A program made the position numbers and the translations under genes. Shown here piece after piece: positions 57,730 through 64,000 of a stretch of 64,000 nucleotides of DNA; the stretch's first letter is position 1; each line of letters opens with the position of its first letter. The DNA is from Chryseobacterium sp. OV279 (GTDB lineage: Bacteria; Bacteroidota; Bacteroidia; Flavobacteriales; Weeksellaceae), in NCBI RefSeq assembly GCF_900128945.1, contig NZ_FQUD01000005.1, forward strand, positions 1 through 64,000, read 5' to 3'. Under the pieces are notes generated by a model. That model saw nothing but the letters and a program-made list of their open reading frames with translations, was not told the origin of the DNA and did no database searches.

Positions 57730-58614
57730 TTATTTCAAAAGATGAAGATCCTGCTCAGCCCTGGAAAGCTCAGAATTTAAATGCTGTTTTTCAAAGAAAT
57801 GTTTCAGATCCAGAAGCCGTTTCTTAGGATCATATTGAATGCTTGAATGTAATTTCTGCTGACAGAGCGAACACGCTCTTGCAAAGTGGAAATCAGTTTC
57901 AGGAAGTGTATTGGTTCCGTTCATCACACAGTTCGCATTCAGACAATGGTTGAGCCCGAACATATGTCCAATCTCGTGGGAACTTACTTTGATTAATCTT
58001 TCGAGGCTTTCATTAAAATTAGAATCTGTCAGGCCTCCGTTTGCAAATCTGTACATAGAAGTTACTCCCACACCGTCCTGATACGATGCGATGCCGAAAA
58101 CATAATTCCATTCAGGTCTTGGATAAAGATCTTTTTCCGTGATTCCCATGAAGACTACGGCGTTTTTAGGTTTTCGCTTCATAAGAATGCTGTCCAGAAC
58201 ATGTCCTGCCAAAATCTGTTCCTGACCGTCTCTGAAAATTCTTCTCGCAGTTTTTGGAAAGATAGTGTTGGATAAAAGGGGAAGAACCTTCGTTTGCAGC
58301 TGAAAATATGTACTTAAATACTCACGGGTAAGTTCTATTTCTTTTTTCTGCAATTCATTGAATTCTCCAATGGGCTGAAGATAGATTGTATTTTTCCCCG
58401 GTTCCGGTTTTATTTTCTTCAGCTTCTGAAAATCGTCGAAAGTCTGAAACTTTTCGTCCCGCGAATATCTCCAGTCGCCGGGTTTGGCTTTAGGGAGCTG
58501 AACATCGTTTACAGCAATGGTTTCAATATAAGTCTTCTCCTTTTTGTGACAAGAAAAAAAGAGTAAGAGTGTAATCAGATAAAAAAAGATAAAATTATAT
58601 TTTCCCTGGTTCAT
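57730..58614 (-). CDS. Archaemetzincin-like zinc protease lipoprotein
   Basis: The start at 58614 gives 294 residues with a lipoprotein signal (LLLFFSC, Cys22). The C-terminal half contains HEIGHMFGLNHCLNANCVMN and, 20 residues on, CSLC. This equals the archaemetzincin (M54) signature HExxHxxGxxH-C-x4-C-x-M...C-x2-C, with all ligands present. Archaemetzincins are typically cytosolic; here the enzyme would be anchored in the periplasm or outer membrane. Substrates are unknown. It overlaps the 3' end of sixA by 20 bases, so the two are translationally coupled. Confidence 0.88.
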   Translation of the reverse strand: MNQGKYNFIFFYLITLLLFFSCHKKEKTYIETIAVNDVQLPKAKPGDWRYSRDEKFQTFDDFQKLKKIKPEPGKNTIYLQPIGEFNELQKKEIELTREYLSTYFQLQTKVLPLLSNTIFPKTARRIFRDGQEQILAGHVLDSILMKRKPKNAVVFMGITEKDLYPRPEWNYVFGIASYQDGVGVTSMYRFANGGLTDSNFNESLERLIKVSSHEIGHMFGLNHCLNANCVMNGTNTLPETDFHFARACSLCQQKLHSSIQYDPKKRLLDLKHFFEKQHLNSELSRAEQDLHLLK

Positions 58615-59071
58615 AAAAGAAAAGCAGTCTCTTTTTGGCACCGTCAAATTCAGACCACGAATTGCAGTCTATTTCAAAACCGGCTACTCCGCAGGTCGGG
58701 AAATGAAAAATATCTTCAGAGATGGAATTCGCAAAATTGGATATTCCGTTGTTGTGGGAGAAAAGAGCCACAGAGCCTACGCTGTCATCCAGGTCGTAGA
58801 TTACAGATTCAAAATTTCTTTCCGAAGGATTATAAAGTTTATCCTCCGTAGCCACTTTAAGCTGGTAGGTTTGATTAAAGATCTTGCACGTATTCAGTGC
58901 GCGCACCGCCGGGCTTGAAACAAAATGATCAATAGAAATATTATTGCTTTTCATGAATCTGGACATGTTCATCGCATCTTTCAATCCCTTGTCTGCCAAA
59001 GGTCTGTCGAAGTCCTCCGTTTCTTCCGGCCAGTCGCTTTTCGCATGTCTTACGAGGATGAGTTTCTTCAT
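58595..59071 (-). CDS. SixA-like histidine phosphatase
   Basis: The start at 59071 gives 158 residues: MKKLILVRHAKSDWPEE has the RHG catalytic motif, followed by DRPLADKGLKDAMNMSRFM and the second His in LFSHNNGISNFAN. This is the SixA branch of the histidine phosphatase superfamily; E. coli SixA removes phosphate from His of phosphorelay or PTS proteins. It is cytoplasmic. The frame extension to 59161 crosses the ruvX promoter region and is rejected. It shares a transcript with the archaemetzincin-like gene. Confidence 0.88.
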   Translation of the reverse strand: MKKLILVRHAKSDWPEETEDFDRPLADKGLKDAMNMSRFMKSNNISIDHFVSSPAVRALNTCKIFNQTYQLKVATEDKLYNPSERNFESVIYDLDDSVGSVALFSHNNGISNFANSISEDIFHFPTCGVAGFEIDCNSWSEFDGAKKRLLFFYEPGKI

Positions 59072-59171
59072 ATTTTCGTTTTTTGGAAGATTAAAATTAT
59101 AAAAAAAATAATGGAATAAAACATGATTTTCATAAAAAAACTGCGTTATGAATAAAATCATTAAATTTTAC

Positions 59172-59179
59172 TAAATTTG
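59172..59179 (+). promoter_or_regulatory. -7 promoter element TAAATTTG for the ruvX operon
   Basis: A perfect TAnnTTTG, 7 bases before the ruvX ATG, so the message is nearly leaderless. Confidence 0.55.
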
Positions 59180-59186
59180 CACACTT

Positions 59187-59603
59187 ATGGGACAGATCCT
59201 TGCGATAGACTACGGAAAGGCACGCTGCGGCATCGCTGCAACAGATGATATGCAGATTATTGCCAGCGGCCTGGATACCGTTGAGACACGATTTTTGATG
59301 GAATTCCTGAAAAAGTATTTCACGGAAAACAAAGTGGATGATGTGGTAGTAGGCCTTCCTACAGACTTGAAAGGAAATGTTTCCGAAGTGGAGACGGATA
59401 TTTTAAAATTCATTGAAGCATTTCAGAAAGAATTTACGGATATCACGGTCCACCGTTTAGATGAAAGATTTACCTCTAAAATGGCTTCTTTTTTTATTTC
59501 CCAAAGCGGAAAAAGCAAGAAAAAGAGACAGGAAAAGGGGTTAATAGATAAAGTAAGTGCAACTATCATACTGCAGAATTTTTTAGAACAAAGAATAAGA
59601 TGA
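59187..59603 (+). CDS. ruvX: Holliday junction resolvase-like RuvX (YqgF)
   Basis: The 138-residue RNase H-fold nuclease has the N-terminal acid in ILAIDYGKARCGIAATD, VVGLPTDLKGNVSEVE and the HRLDERFTSKMA block. YqgF acts in pre-16S rRNA 5' processing in bacteria, although the Holliday-junction name persists. Its end overlaps the def start by four bases (translational coupling). This begins the ruvX-def-DUF5606-mazG cluster typical of flavobacteria. Confidence 0.95.
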   Translation: MGQILAIDYGKARCGIAATDDMQIIASGLDTVETRFLMEFLKKYFTENKVDDVVVGLPTDLKGNVSEVETDILKFIEAFQKEFTDITVHRLDERFTSKMASFFISQSGKSKKKRQEKGLIDKVSATIILQNFLEQRIR

Positions 59604-60172
59604 TTTTACCGATAAGAGCTTTTGGGGATCCTGTTTTGAGAAAAGTAGGGAAAGATATAGACAAAGATTATCCCGGTTTACAGGAACTTATAGATAATAT
59701 GTTTGAAACGATGTACAGTGCCAACGGCATAGGCCTTGCTGCACCGCAGATCGGATTGGACTTACGCCTGTTCGTGATCGACGTGACGCCTCTTGCGGAT
59801 GACGAAGATTATGAGGATATCAAAGACGAACTGGCTGATTTTAAGAAGGTTTTCATTAATGCAACGATTCTTGAAGAATCCGGCGAAGAATGGAAATTCA
59901 ATGAAGGATGTCTTTCTATTCCGGATGTAAGAGAAGATGTAAAGAGAAAAGGAACAATCGTTATTGAATATTATGACGAAAATTTTGTGAAACATACAGA
60001 AACTTTTTCCGATATTAGAGCCCGCGTAATTCAGCATGAATATGATCATATTGAAGGCGTACTGTTTACCGACCATTTGAGCGTATTGAAGAAAAAACTC
60101 GTAAAAGGTAAACTGACGAAAATCTCACAGGGTGAAGTAAGCATCAGTTACAAAATGAGATTTCCAAAGTAA
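59600..60172 (+). CDS. def: Peptide deformylase
   Basis: Def removes the N-formyl group from nascent proteins. The three metal-site motifs are intact in the 190 residues: GIGLAAPQIG, EGCLSIPDV and QHEYDHIEG. Length is normal. Overlap with ruvX shows co-translation. An essential housekeeping enzyme in the cytoplasm. Confidence 0.97.
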   Translation: MILPIRAFGDPVLRKVGKDIDKDYPGLQELIDNMFETMYSANGIGLAAPQIGLDLRLFVIDVTPLADDEDYEDIKDELADFKKVFINATILEESGEEWKFNEGCLSIPDVREDVKRKGTIVIEYYDENFVKHTETFSDIRARVIQHEYDHIEGVLFTDHLSVLKKKLVKGKLTKISQGEVSISYKMRFPK

Positions 60173-60250
60173 TTTAAACAAGGATTAAAAACAAAATAAT
60201 AAAAAGCAAAAAGCCCCGTGCCTATTGCAGAATTTACAAAAAATAATAAT

Positions 60251-60808
60251 ATGCTGTTAGAAAAAATAATTTCAATTTCTGGAAAGCCAGGACTTTTCAA
60301 ATTAGTTTCTCAATTAAGAAACGGTTTTATCATTGAAGATGTTACTACCAAGAAAAAAGTAAGCATTGGAAACTCAAGCCAAGTGAGTTTACTGGATAAT
60401 ATTGCTATGTTTACATTTGATAAAGAAGTTCCTTTGTTCGAAGTTTTTGAAAATATTGCTAAAAATTACGAGTATAAAGAAACTATTTCTCACAAATCTT
60501 CTGACGAGATTCTTAAAGATTTTATGACGGCTTCTCTTCCTAACTATGATACAGACAGAGTATATGCTTCAGATATTAAGAAACTGGCTCAGTGGTACAA
60601 CCTTCTTCAGAAAGCAGGATATATTACTCCTGAAAGCTTCGTAAAAGCAGAACCTGAAACATTGGATGGTGTACAGGAAGAAGTAACTCTTGACAAAGAT
60701 GCTCCTAAAAAAGCAGCGCCAAAAACTGAAAAGCCTGCCGCTCCAAAAGTAAAAGCTACTTCTGCAGCAAAAGCAGCTCCAAAAAGTACGCACACTAAAA
60801 AAGGATAA
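60251..60808 (+). CDS. DUF5606-family protein
   Basis: The ATG at 60251 (MLLEKIISISGKPGLFKLVSQLRNGFIIEDVTTKKKVSIG) gives 185 residues; an upstream GTG at 60218 adds an implausible start. The N-terminal ~130 residues form the conserved domain; the C-terminal ~45 are Ala/Pro/Lys-rich, likely disordered and basic. It is a Bacteroidota-restricted family of unknown function found between def and mazG. It is the third gene of the operon and is followed by a strong terminator. Confidence 0.8.
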   Translation: MLLEKIISISGKPGLFKLVSQLRNGFIIEDVTTKKKVSIGNSSQVSLLDNIAMFTFDKEVPLFEVFENIAKNYEYKETISHKSSDEILKDFMTASLPNYDTDRVYASDIKKLAQWYNLLQKAGYITPESFVKAEPETLDGVQEEVTLDKDAPKKAAPKTEKPAAPKVKATSAAKAAPKSTHTKKG

Positions 60809-60829
60809 TCTATCCTGGATTTAAAATAT

Positions 60830-60865
60830 AAATCTCTGTCAGAATTTTCTGACAGAGATTTTTTT
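60830..60865 (+). terminator. Terminator of the ruvX-def-DUF5606 operon
   Basis: AAATCTCTGTCAGAA and TTCTGACAGAGATTT pair around TT; TTTTATC follows. Confidence 0.9.
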
Positions 60866-60902
60866 ATCACCAATTTAAAACGGCTTAATTAAAGATTTAC
60901 CC

Positions 60903-60910
60903 TAAATTTG
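60903..60910 (+). promoter_or_regulatory. -7 promoter element TAAATTTG for mazG
   Basis: A perfect TAnnTTTG, 22 bases before the mazG ATG at 60933; it disfavours the TTG at 60918. Confidence 0.6.
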
Positions 60911-60932
60911 CATCACTTTGAATTCTCGATTT

Positions 60933-61700
60933 ATGAATACCAGACAGGAAAAACTAGAAGCTTTCGGAAGATTGTTAGACATCATGGATGATTTGCGTGA
61001 AAAATGTCCGTGGGATCAGAAGCAGACGTTGCAGTCTCTTCGTCATTTGACGCTCGAAGAAACCTATGAACTTTCGGATGCTATTTTGCAGGAAGATTTA
61101 CAGGAAATCAAAAAAGAGTTGGGCGATGTTTTGCTGCATCTTGTTTTTTATTCTAAAATAGGATCGGAGAAAGAAAGTTTCGATATTGCAGATGTCATCA
61201 ATTCTTTAAATGAAAAACTGATCTTCCGCCATCCCCATATTTACGGTGATACAGAAGTGAAAGATGAAGAAGAAGTGAAGCAGAACTGGGAAAAACTGAA
61301 GCTTAAAGAAGGAAATAAATCTATTTTAGGCGGTGTTCCCAAAAGCCTTCCAAGTTTGGTAAAAGCCTACAGAATTCAGGATAAAGTAAAAGGAATCGGA
61401 TTTGAATTTCACGATGCGGAGGATGCCTGGAAAAAAGTAGATGAAGAGATTCAGGAATTCCACGAAGAAACAGATCCGGATAAAAAAGAACTGGAGTTGG
61501 GAGATGTATTTTTCTCTCTCATCAATTATGCCAGAATATCTGGGCTGAACCCGGATTCTGCACTGGAAAGAACCAATTTAAAATTCATCTCAAGATTCCA
61601 GAAAATGGAAGTGCTTGCAGAAGAATCCGATTTGAAGCTTGCTGACCTGTCTTTGGAAGAAATGGATGTGCTATGGGAGAAAGCGAAACTGATGCCATAA
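60933..61700 (+). CDS. mazG: Nucleoside triphosphate pyrophosphohydrolase MazG
   Basis: The 255-residue enzyme hydrolyses NTPs to NMP and PPi, cleaning the pool and lowering (p)ppGpp effects in E. coli. Two MazG domains are visible: CPWDQKQTLQSLRHLTLEETYELSDAI...KKELGDVLLHLVFY (about 27-85) and a second with EIQEFHEE...ELELGDVFFSLINYAR (about 165-215), each with the E-x-x-E...E-x-x-D metal motif. FUSC starts two bases after the stop, so they form one operon. Confidence 0.95.
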   Translation: MNTRQEKLEAFGRLLDIMDDLREKCPWDQKQTLQSLRHLTLEETYELSDAILQEDLQEIKKELGDVLLHLVFYSKIGSEKESFDIADVINSLNEKLIFRHPHIYGDTEVKDEEEVKQNWEKLKLKEGNKSILGGVPKSLPSLVKAYRIQDKVKGIGFEFHDAEDAWKKVDEEIQEFHEETDPDKKELELGDVFFSLINYARISGLNPDSALERTNLKFISRFQKMEVLAEESDLKLADLSLEEMDVLWEKAKLMP

Positions 61701-61701
61701 T

Positions 61702-62784
61702 ATGAAGGTACAGCGCCCCGTACACCACCGGTTTCAGTATTTGCTGGAGTTCAAAAAAACAGAAAGGAAATGGCATTTTCCGTTCCTTGCAGCGCTTTAC
61801 ATTGGAAGTTGTCTGTTCATCGGATATTTTTTAGGAAAACCTAATTATGGAAGCTTGTCCAGTTTGGGAGCTCTGACGATTTTATATTTCACTTCAGCGC
61901 CTATCACTCAGAGGATGGTGCATCTGGCAGTGTGTGCATTCGGTATGGTTTTCTCCTTTACGATCAGTCTTTTTTTCAGCTTTAATGCGTATGCGGCAGG
62001 TCTGTCTTTGGGAGTTGTATCCTTTCTTGCCCATTTTATTACCTCATATTTTAAAATTCCTCCACCCGGAAATTTTTTCTTTATTATGCTTGCGGCCATG
62101 GCAAGCACCTATCAGTTTGATCTTGAAATGATTCCTACGCGGGTTGGACTTGTAGCCATGGGAGCGATCTTATCCTGCACGTTGGCATTTCTGTACTCTG
62201 TCTTTATCGAAAAAGGTGATATTTTATCGGTACCGAGAAGACGAAAATTTAATAAAAGAAGATACACTAAATTTGTAGAAAGCAGCATTATCGGCTTCTT
62301 TATGATGTTAACGCTTATTGTGGGACATCTTCTGAAATTTGAAAATACCTATTGGATCTCCATCGCTGCAGTAGCCATTATTCAGGGCAGGAATTTTGAA
62401 CATGTCCGCCAAAGGAATATGCACAGGATCCTGGGAACCTTTATTGGAATAGGTTTTGCATGGCTCATCCTGCTGTTTGATCCTGCAAAAATAGAAATGA
62501 TTATCATTATTACGATCCTGCAGTTTATTATTGAATTGCTTATTGTAAGAAACTACGGTTTTGCCGTGATATTTATAACCCCATTAACGATCCTTCTGAC
62601 GGAAACGGGCAGCCTTGTTCATCATCATGTAGAAAACCTGATGCATGCGAGACTTCTGGACACCATTATCGGAAGTTTAATCGGGCTGGCGGCTGGTTTT
62701 TTTCTTCACCATCAGCAGATTATTAATAACTTAGAGAAAAATATACGGTACTCGTATTTTCAGTTTAAAAAATTAAATAAATAG
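61702..62784 (+). CDS. FUSC-family inner-membrane protein
   Basis: The 360-residue protein has two sets of about five transmembrane helices (about 25-165 and 190-345), the layout of the fusaric-acid-resistance (FUSC) or YccS/YhfK family. Between them is a basic loop (RRRKFNKRRYTKF). It lacks the large soluble domain of AaeB-like efflux pumps, so it is a short form. The substrate is unknown; export of aromatic acids is a family guess. It follows mazG by one base, and a lipoprotein gene follows it by two. Confidence 0.85.
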   Translation: MKVQRPVHHRFQYLLEFKKTERKWHFPFLAALYIGSCLFIGYFLGKPNYGSLSSLGALTILYFTSAPITQRMVHLAVCAFGMVFSFTISLFFSFNAYAAGLSLGVVSFLAHFITSYFKIPPPGNFFFIMLAAMASTYQFDLEMIPTRVGLVAMGAILSCTLAFLYSVFIEKGDILSVPRRRKFNKRRYTKFVESSIIGFFMMLTLIVGHLLKFENTYWISIAAVAIIQGRNFEHVRQRNMHRILGTFIGIGFAWLILLFDPAKIEMIIIITILQFIIELLIVRNYGFAVIFITPLTILLTETGSLVHHHVENLMHARLLDTIIGSLIGLAAGFFLHHQQIINNLEKNIRYSYFQFKKLNK

Positions 62785-62786
62785 CT

Positions 62787-63671
62787 ATGTTGCGTATTCT
62801 TACCCTATCCGCTTTTTTACTGTGGAGCTGTAATCCGAAAGCTCAGGATACCCCTAAAACTGATGAATTGACAGTGGAATTTACCTTGCCTAAAAAACTG
62901 AAAGAAGTGTCAGGGATGGTTCTGTCCCAGGATAAAAATACCATTTGGGCTATAGAAGACCAGGGAAATAAAAACATAGTCTACGGTTTGGACAAACAGG
63001 GCAAACTGGTAACGGATGTTCTGGTAGAAAATGCTGAAAACAACGACTGGGAAGATATTACAAAAGACGCTCAGGGAAATATTTACCTTGGCGATTTTGG
63101 AAATAATGAGAACGACAGACAGAATCTGGCTATTTTAAAGCTGGATTTAAAAGATGCGACCCAAAAAGTATCGAAGACCGTTCAGACCACAAAATTTCAT
63201 TATGAAGGACAGACTGAATTTCCTCCAAAGAAATCAAATCTGCTGTATGACTGCGAAGCTTTCGTAGAAATGAACGGAAACTTCTATCTTTTTACCAAGA
63301 ACAGAAGCAAAGGTTTTGACGGAACTTTTCTGGTATTCCAGGTTCCTAATAAAGAAGGGGATTTTGAAGCGAAATTAATAGGGAAATTAAAGCTTGACGG
63401 GAAGTACAGCGATGCGGCTATTACTTCAGCTGCTTTGAACAGTACACAGGATAAAATCATTCTGCTTACCCATAAAAATATCCATGTTCTTTCAGGATTT
63501 ACAGCAGATAATTTCAATACTTCCAAAATTGAAAAAATATCTTTAAATCACAATTCCCAAAAAGAAGCAATTCTTTTCCTTGATGATAAAACTCTTCTGA
63601 TTGCGGATGAAAAGGATAAAGATACCGGTGGAAATGTATATAGATTTGAATTTAACCCTCAAGCCAAATAA
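62787..63671 (+). CDS. Propeller-like lipoprotein (SdiA-regulated-like)
   Basis: The 294-residue protein has a lipoprotein signal (LLWSC, Cys15). The mature part begins VEFTLPKKLKEVSGMVLSQDKNTIWAIEDQGNKNIVYGLD and continues with NNDWEDITKDAQGNIYLGDFGNNENDR; repeated four-strand blades of this kind are seen in SdiA-regulated (SMP-30-like) propellers. Ligand and partner are unknown. It ends the mazG-FUSC operon and converges on the partial gene at the right edge. Confidence 0.8.
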   Translation: MLRILTLSAFLLWSCNPKAQDTPKTDELTVEFTLPKKLKEVSGMVLSQDKNTIWAIEDQGNKNIVYGLDKQGKLVTDVLVENAENNDWEDITKDAQGNIYLGDFGNNENDRQNLAILKLDLKDATQKVSKTVQTTKFHYEGQTEFPPKKSNLLYDCEAFVEMNGNFYLFTKNRSKGFDGTFLVFQVPNKEGDFEAKLIGKLKLDGKYSDAAITSAALNSTQDKIILLTHKNIHVLSGFTADNFNTSKIEKISLNHNSQKEAILFLDDKTLLIADEKDKDTGGNVYRFEFNPQAK

Positions 63672-63699
63672 TGGCAAAAGGGTTAAATCCAAAAATATC

Positions 63700-64000
63700 T
63701 TATGGAGTAAGATAAGAAATGTGAATATTCCCGGCAGATAATCTGAAACTTTGGGTATACACACAACGTACTCTGAAGGTATCATCCTTATTAAAATACG
63801 TAATAGATGACAGGTTGTGATTCACAGCAAGGGTGCGCTCGCCGTGTCCTGTAGAGATGGACGCCAGTGTTTCCGTTGCCGGAGAAACCTTTTGTATAGA
63901 CGATTTTGCCGTTCCTGCGGTGTATCCGTTTCCGTTTAAGCTCAGATCATACGTAATATACGGAACGATGTTGTAAAACCCGGGCTTTACCACTGTAAAT
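63700..64000 (-). CDS. Partial gene, C-terminal part of an unrecognised protein
   Basis: The frame is open to the right edge (64000), so only the last ~100 residues are seen, ending HISYLTP. The visible GTG at 63991-63993 is probably an internal Val. The sequence is beta-rich with Thr/Ser (NGYTAGTAKSSIQKVSPATETLASIS). A small stem ATCTTAT/TAAGAT overlaps its stop codon. No domain can be named. Confidence 0.6.
   Translation of the reverse strand, partial: FTVVKPGFYNIVPYITYDLSLNGNGYTAGTAKSSIQKVSPATETLASISTGHGERTLAVNHNLSSITYFNKDDTFRVRCVYTQSFRLSAGNIHISYLTP

Noticed and set aside
59072..59161. N-terminal extension of the SixA-like protein
   Set aside because: The family starts at MKKLILVRHA; the extension is Phe/Asn-rich AT sequence ahead of the domain.
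1..64000. tRNA, rRNA, prophage or transposase genes
   Set aside because: No cloverleaf, rRNA or mobile-element protein was recognised on either strand by eye; tRNAscan and Infernal runs would settle it.

Overview
The window is chromosomal DNA of a member of the Bacteroidota, class Flavobacteriia, most likely Chryseobacterium or a close relative in the Weeksellaceae. Three things point there: type IX secretion sorting domains at the C-termini of secreted proteins plus PorV/PorQ- and PorP/SprF-type proteins; AT-rich DNA whose genes are preceded by the Bacteroidota promoter element TAnnTTTG (often TAnnTTTA here) rather than by clear Shine-Dalgarno sites; and gene clusters typical of flavobacteria (ruvX-def-DUF5606-mazG, PASTA protein-rluD beside ddl and coaD, lemA with two TPM-domain genes). 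I see no rRNA, tRNA, prophage, transposase gene, CRISPR array or plasmid function. This is an ordinary core-genome stretch with dispersed non-coding repeats.

Layout. 0.2-5 kb: a T9SS-exported reprolysin-like metalloprotease and an acyl-CoA carboxylase beta subunit, both on the minus strand, then a 393-bp gap with a candidate small RNA. 5.4-8.2 kb: DMT transporter, PorV/PorQ-like protein and a secreted protein. 8.2-18.2 kb: uvrC, hutH, DUF2059, a GNAT acetyltransferase, a lipoprotein subtilase, a carboxypeptidase-regulatory-like protein, an aromatic extradiol dioxygenase and YceI. 18.2-24 kb: tandem 92-bp repeats, a DPP-IV-like S9 peptidase, a TraB-like secreted protein, a luciferase-like oxidoreductase and a secreted protein of unknown function. 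24-30 kb: sbcDC, VF530-type DNA-binding protein, SlyD-like FKBP and YchJ-like protein. 30-41.6 kb: a repeat-rich gap, M3 peptidase, DUF2807 lipoprotein, a Kef-type antiporter with its flavodoxin-fold partner, lemA-TPM-TPM, folA, a TRIC-type channel, coaD and ddl. 41.8-48.7 kb: PASTA protein, RluA-family pseudouridine synthase, PorP/SprF, hemW, a DUF4139 protein and murI. 49-54 kb: divergent nitroreductase/hxlR, rsmD, outer-membrane barrel protein, DUF3822, Smr protein, phosphodiesterase. 54-64 kb: serine hydrolase, T9SS-sorted beta-propeller, archaemetzincin-like lipoprotein overlapping sixA, then ruvX-def-DUF5606-mazG-FUSC-lipoprotein, and a gene cut by the right edge.

The most interesting non-coding material is a family of paired-hairpin elements with core ACGGGCTTTAGCCCGT at about 0, 30.4, 55.9, 57.3 and 57.6 kb, in which stem changes are compensatory. 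Others are the tandem repeat at 18.3 kb, a long inverted repeat at 30.2 kb, the candidate small RNA at 5.2 kb and a dyad-flanked divergent promoter region at 49.6 kb. Promoter elements also settle several start codons, including a TTG start for murI. The protein-level oddities are an archaemetzincin carrying a lipoprotein signal, a subtilase that seems to lack its oxyanion Asn, and a DUF4139 protein with a SusC-like TonB-box string. I found no clearly new multi-gene system.
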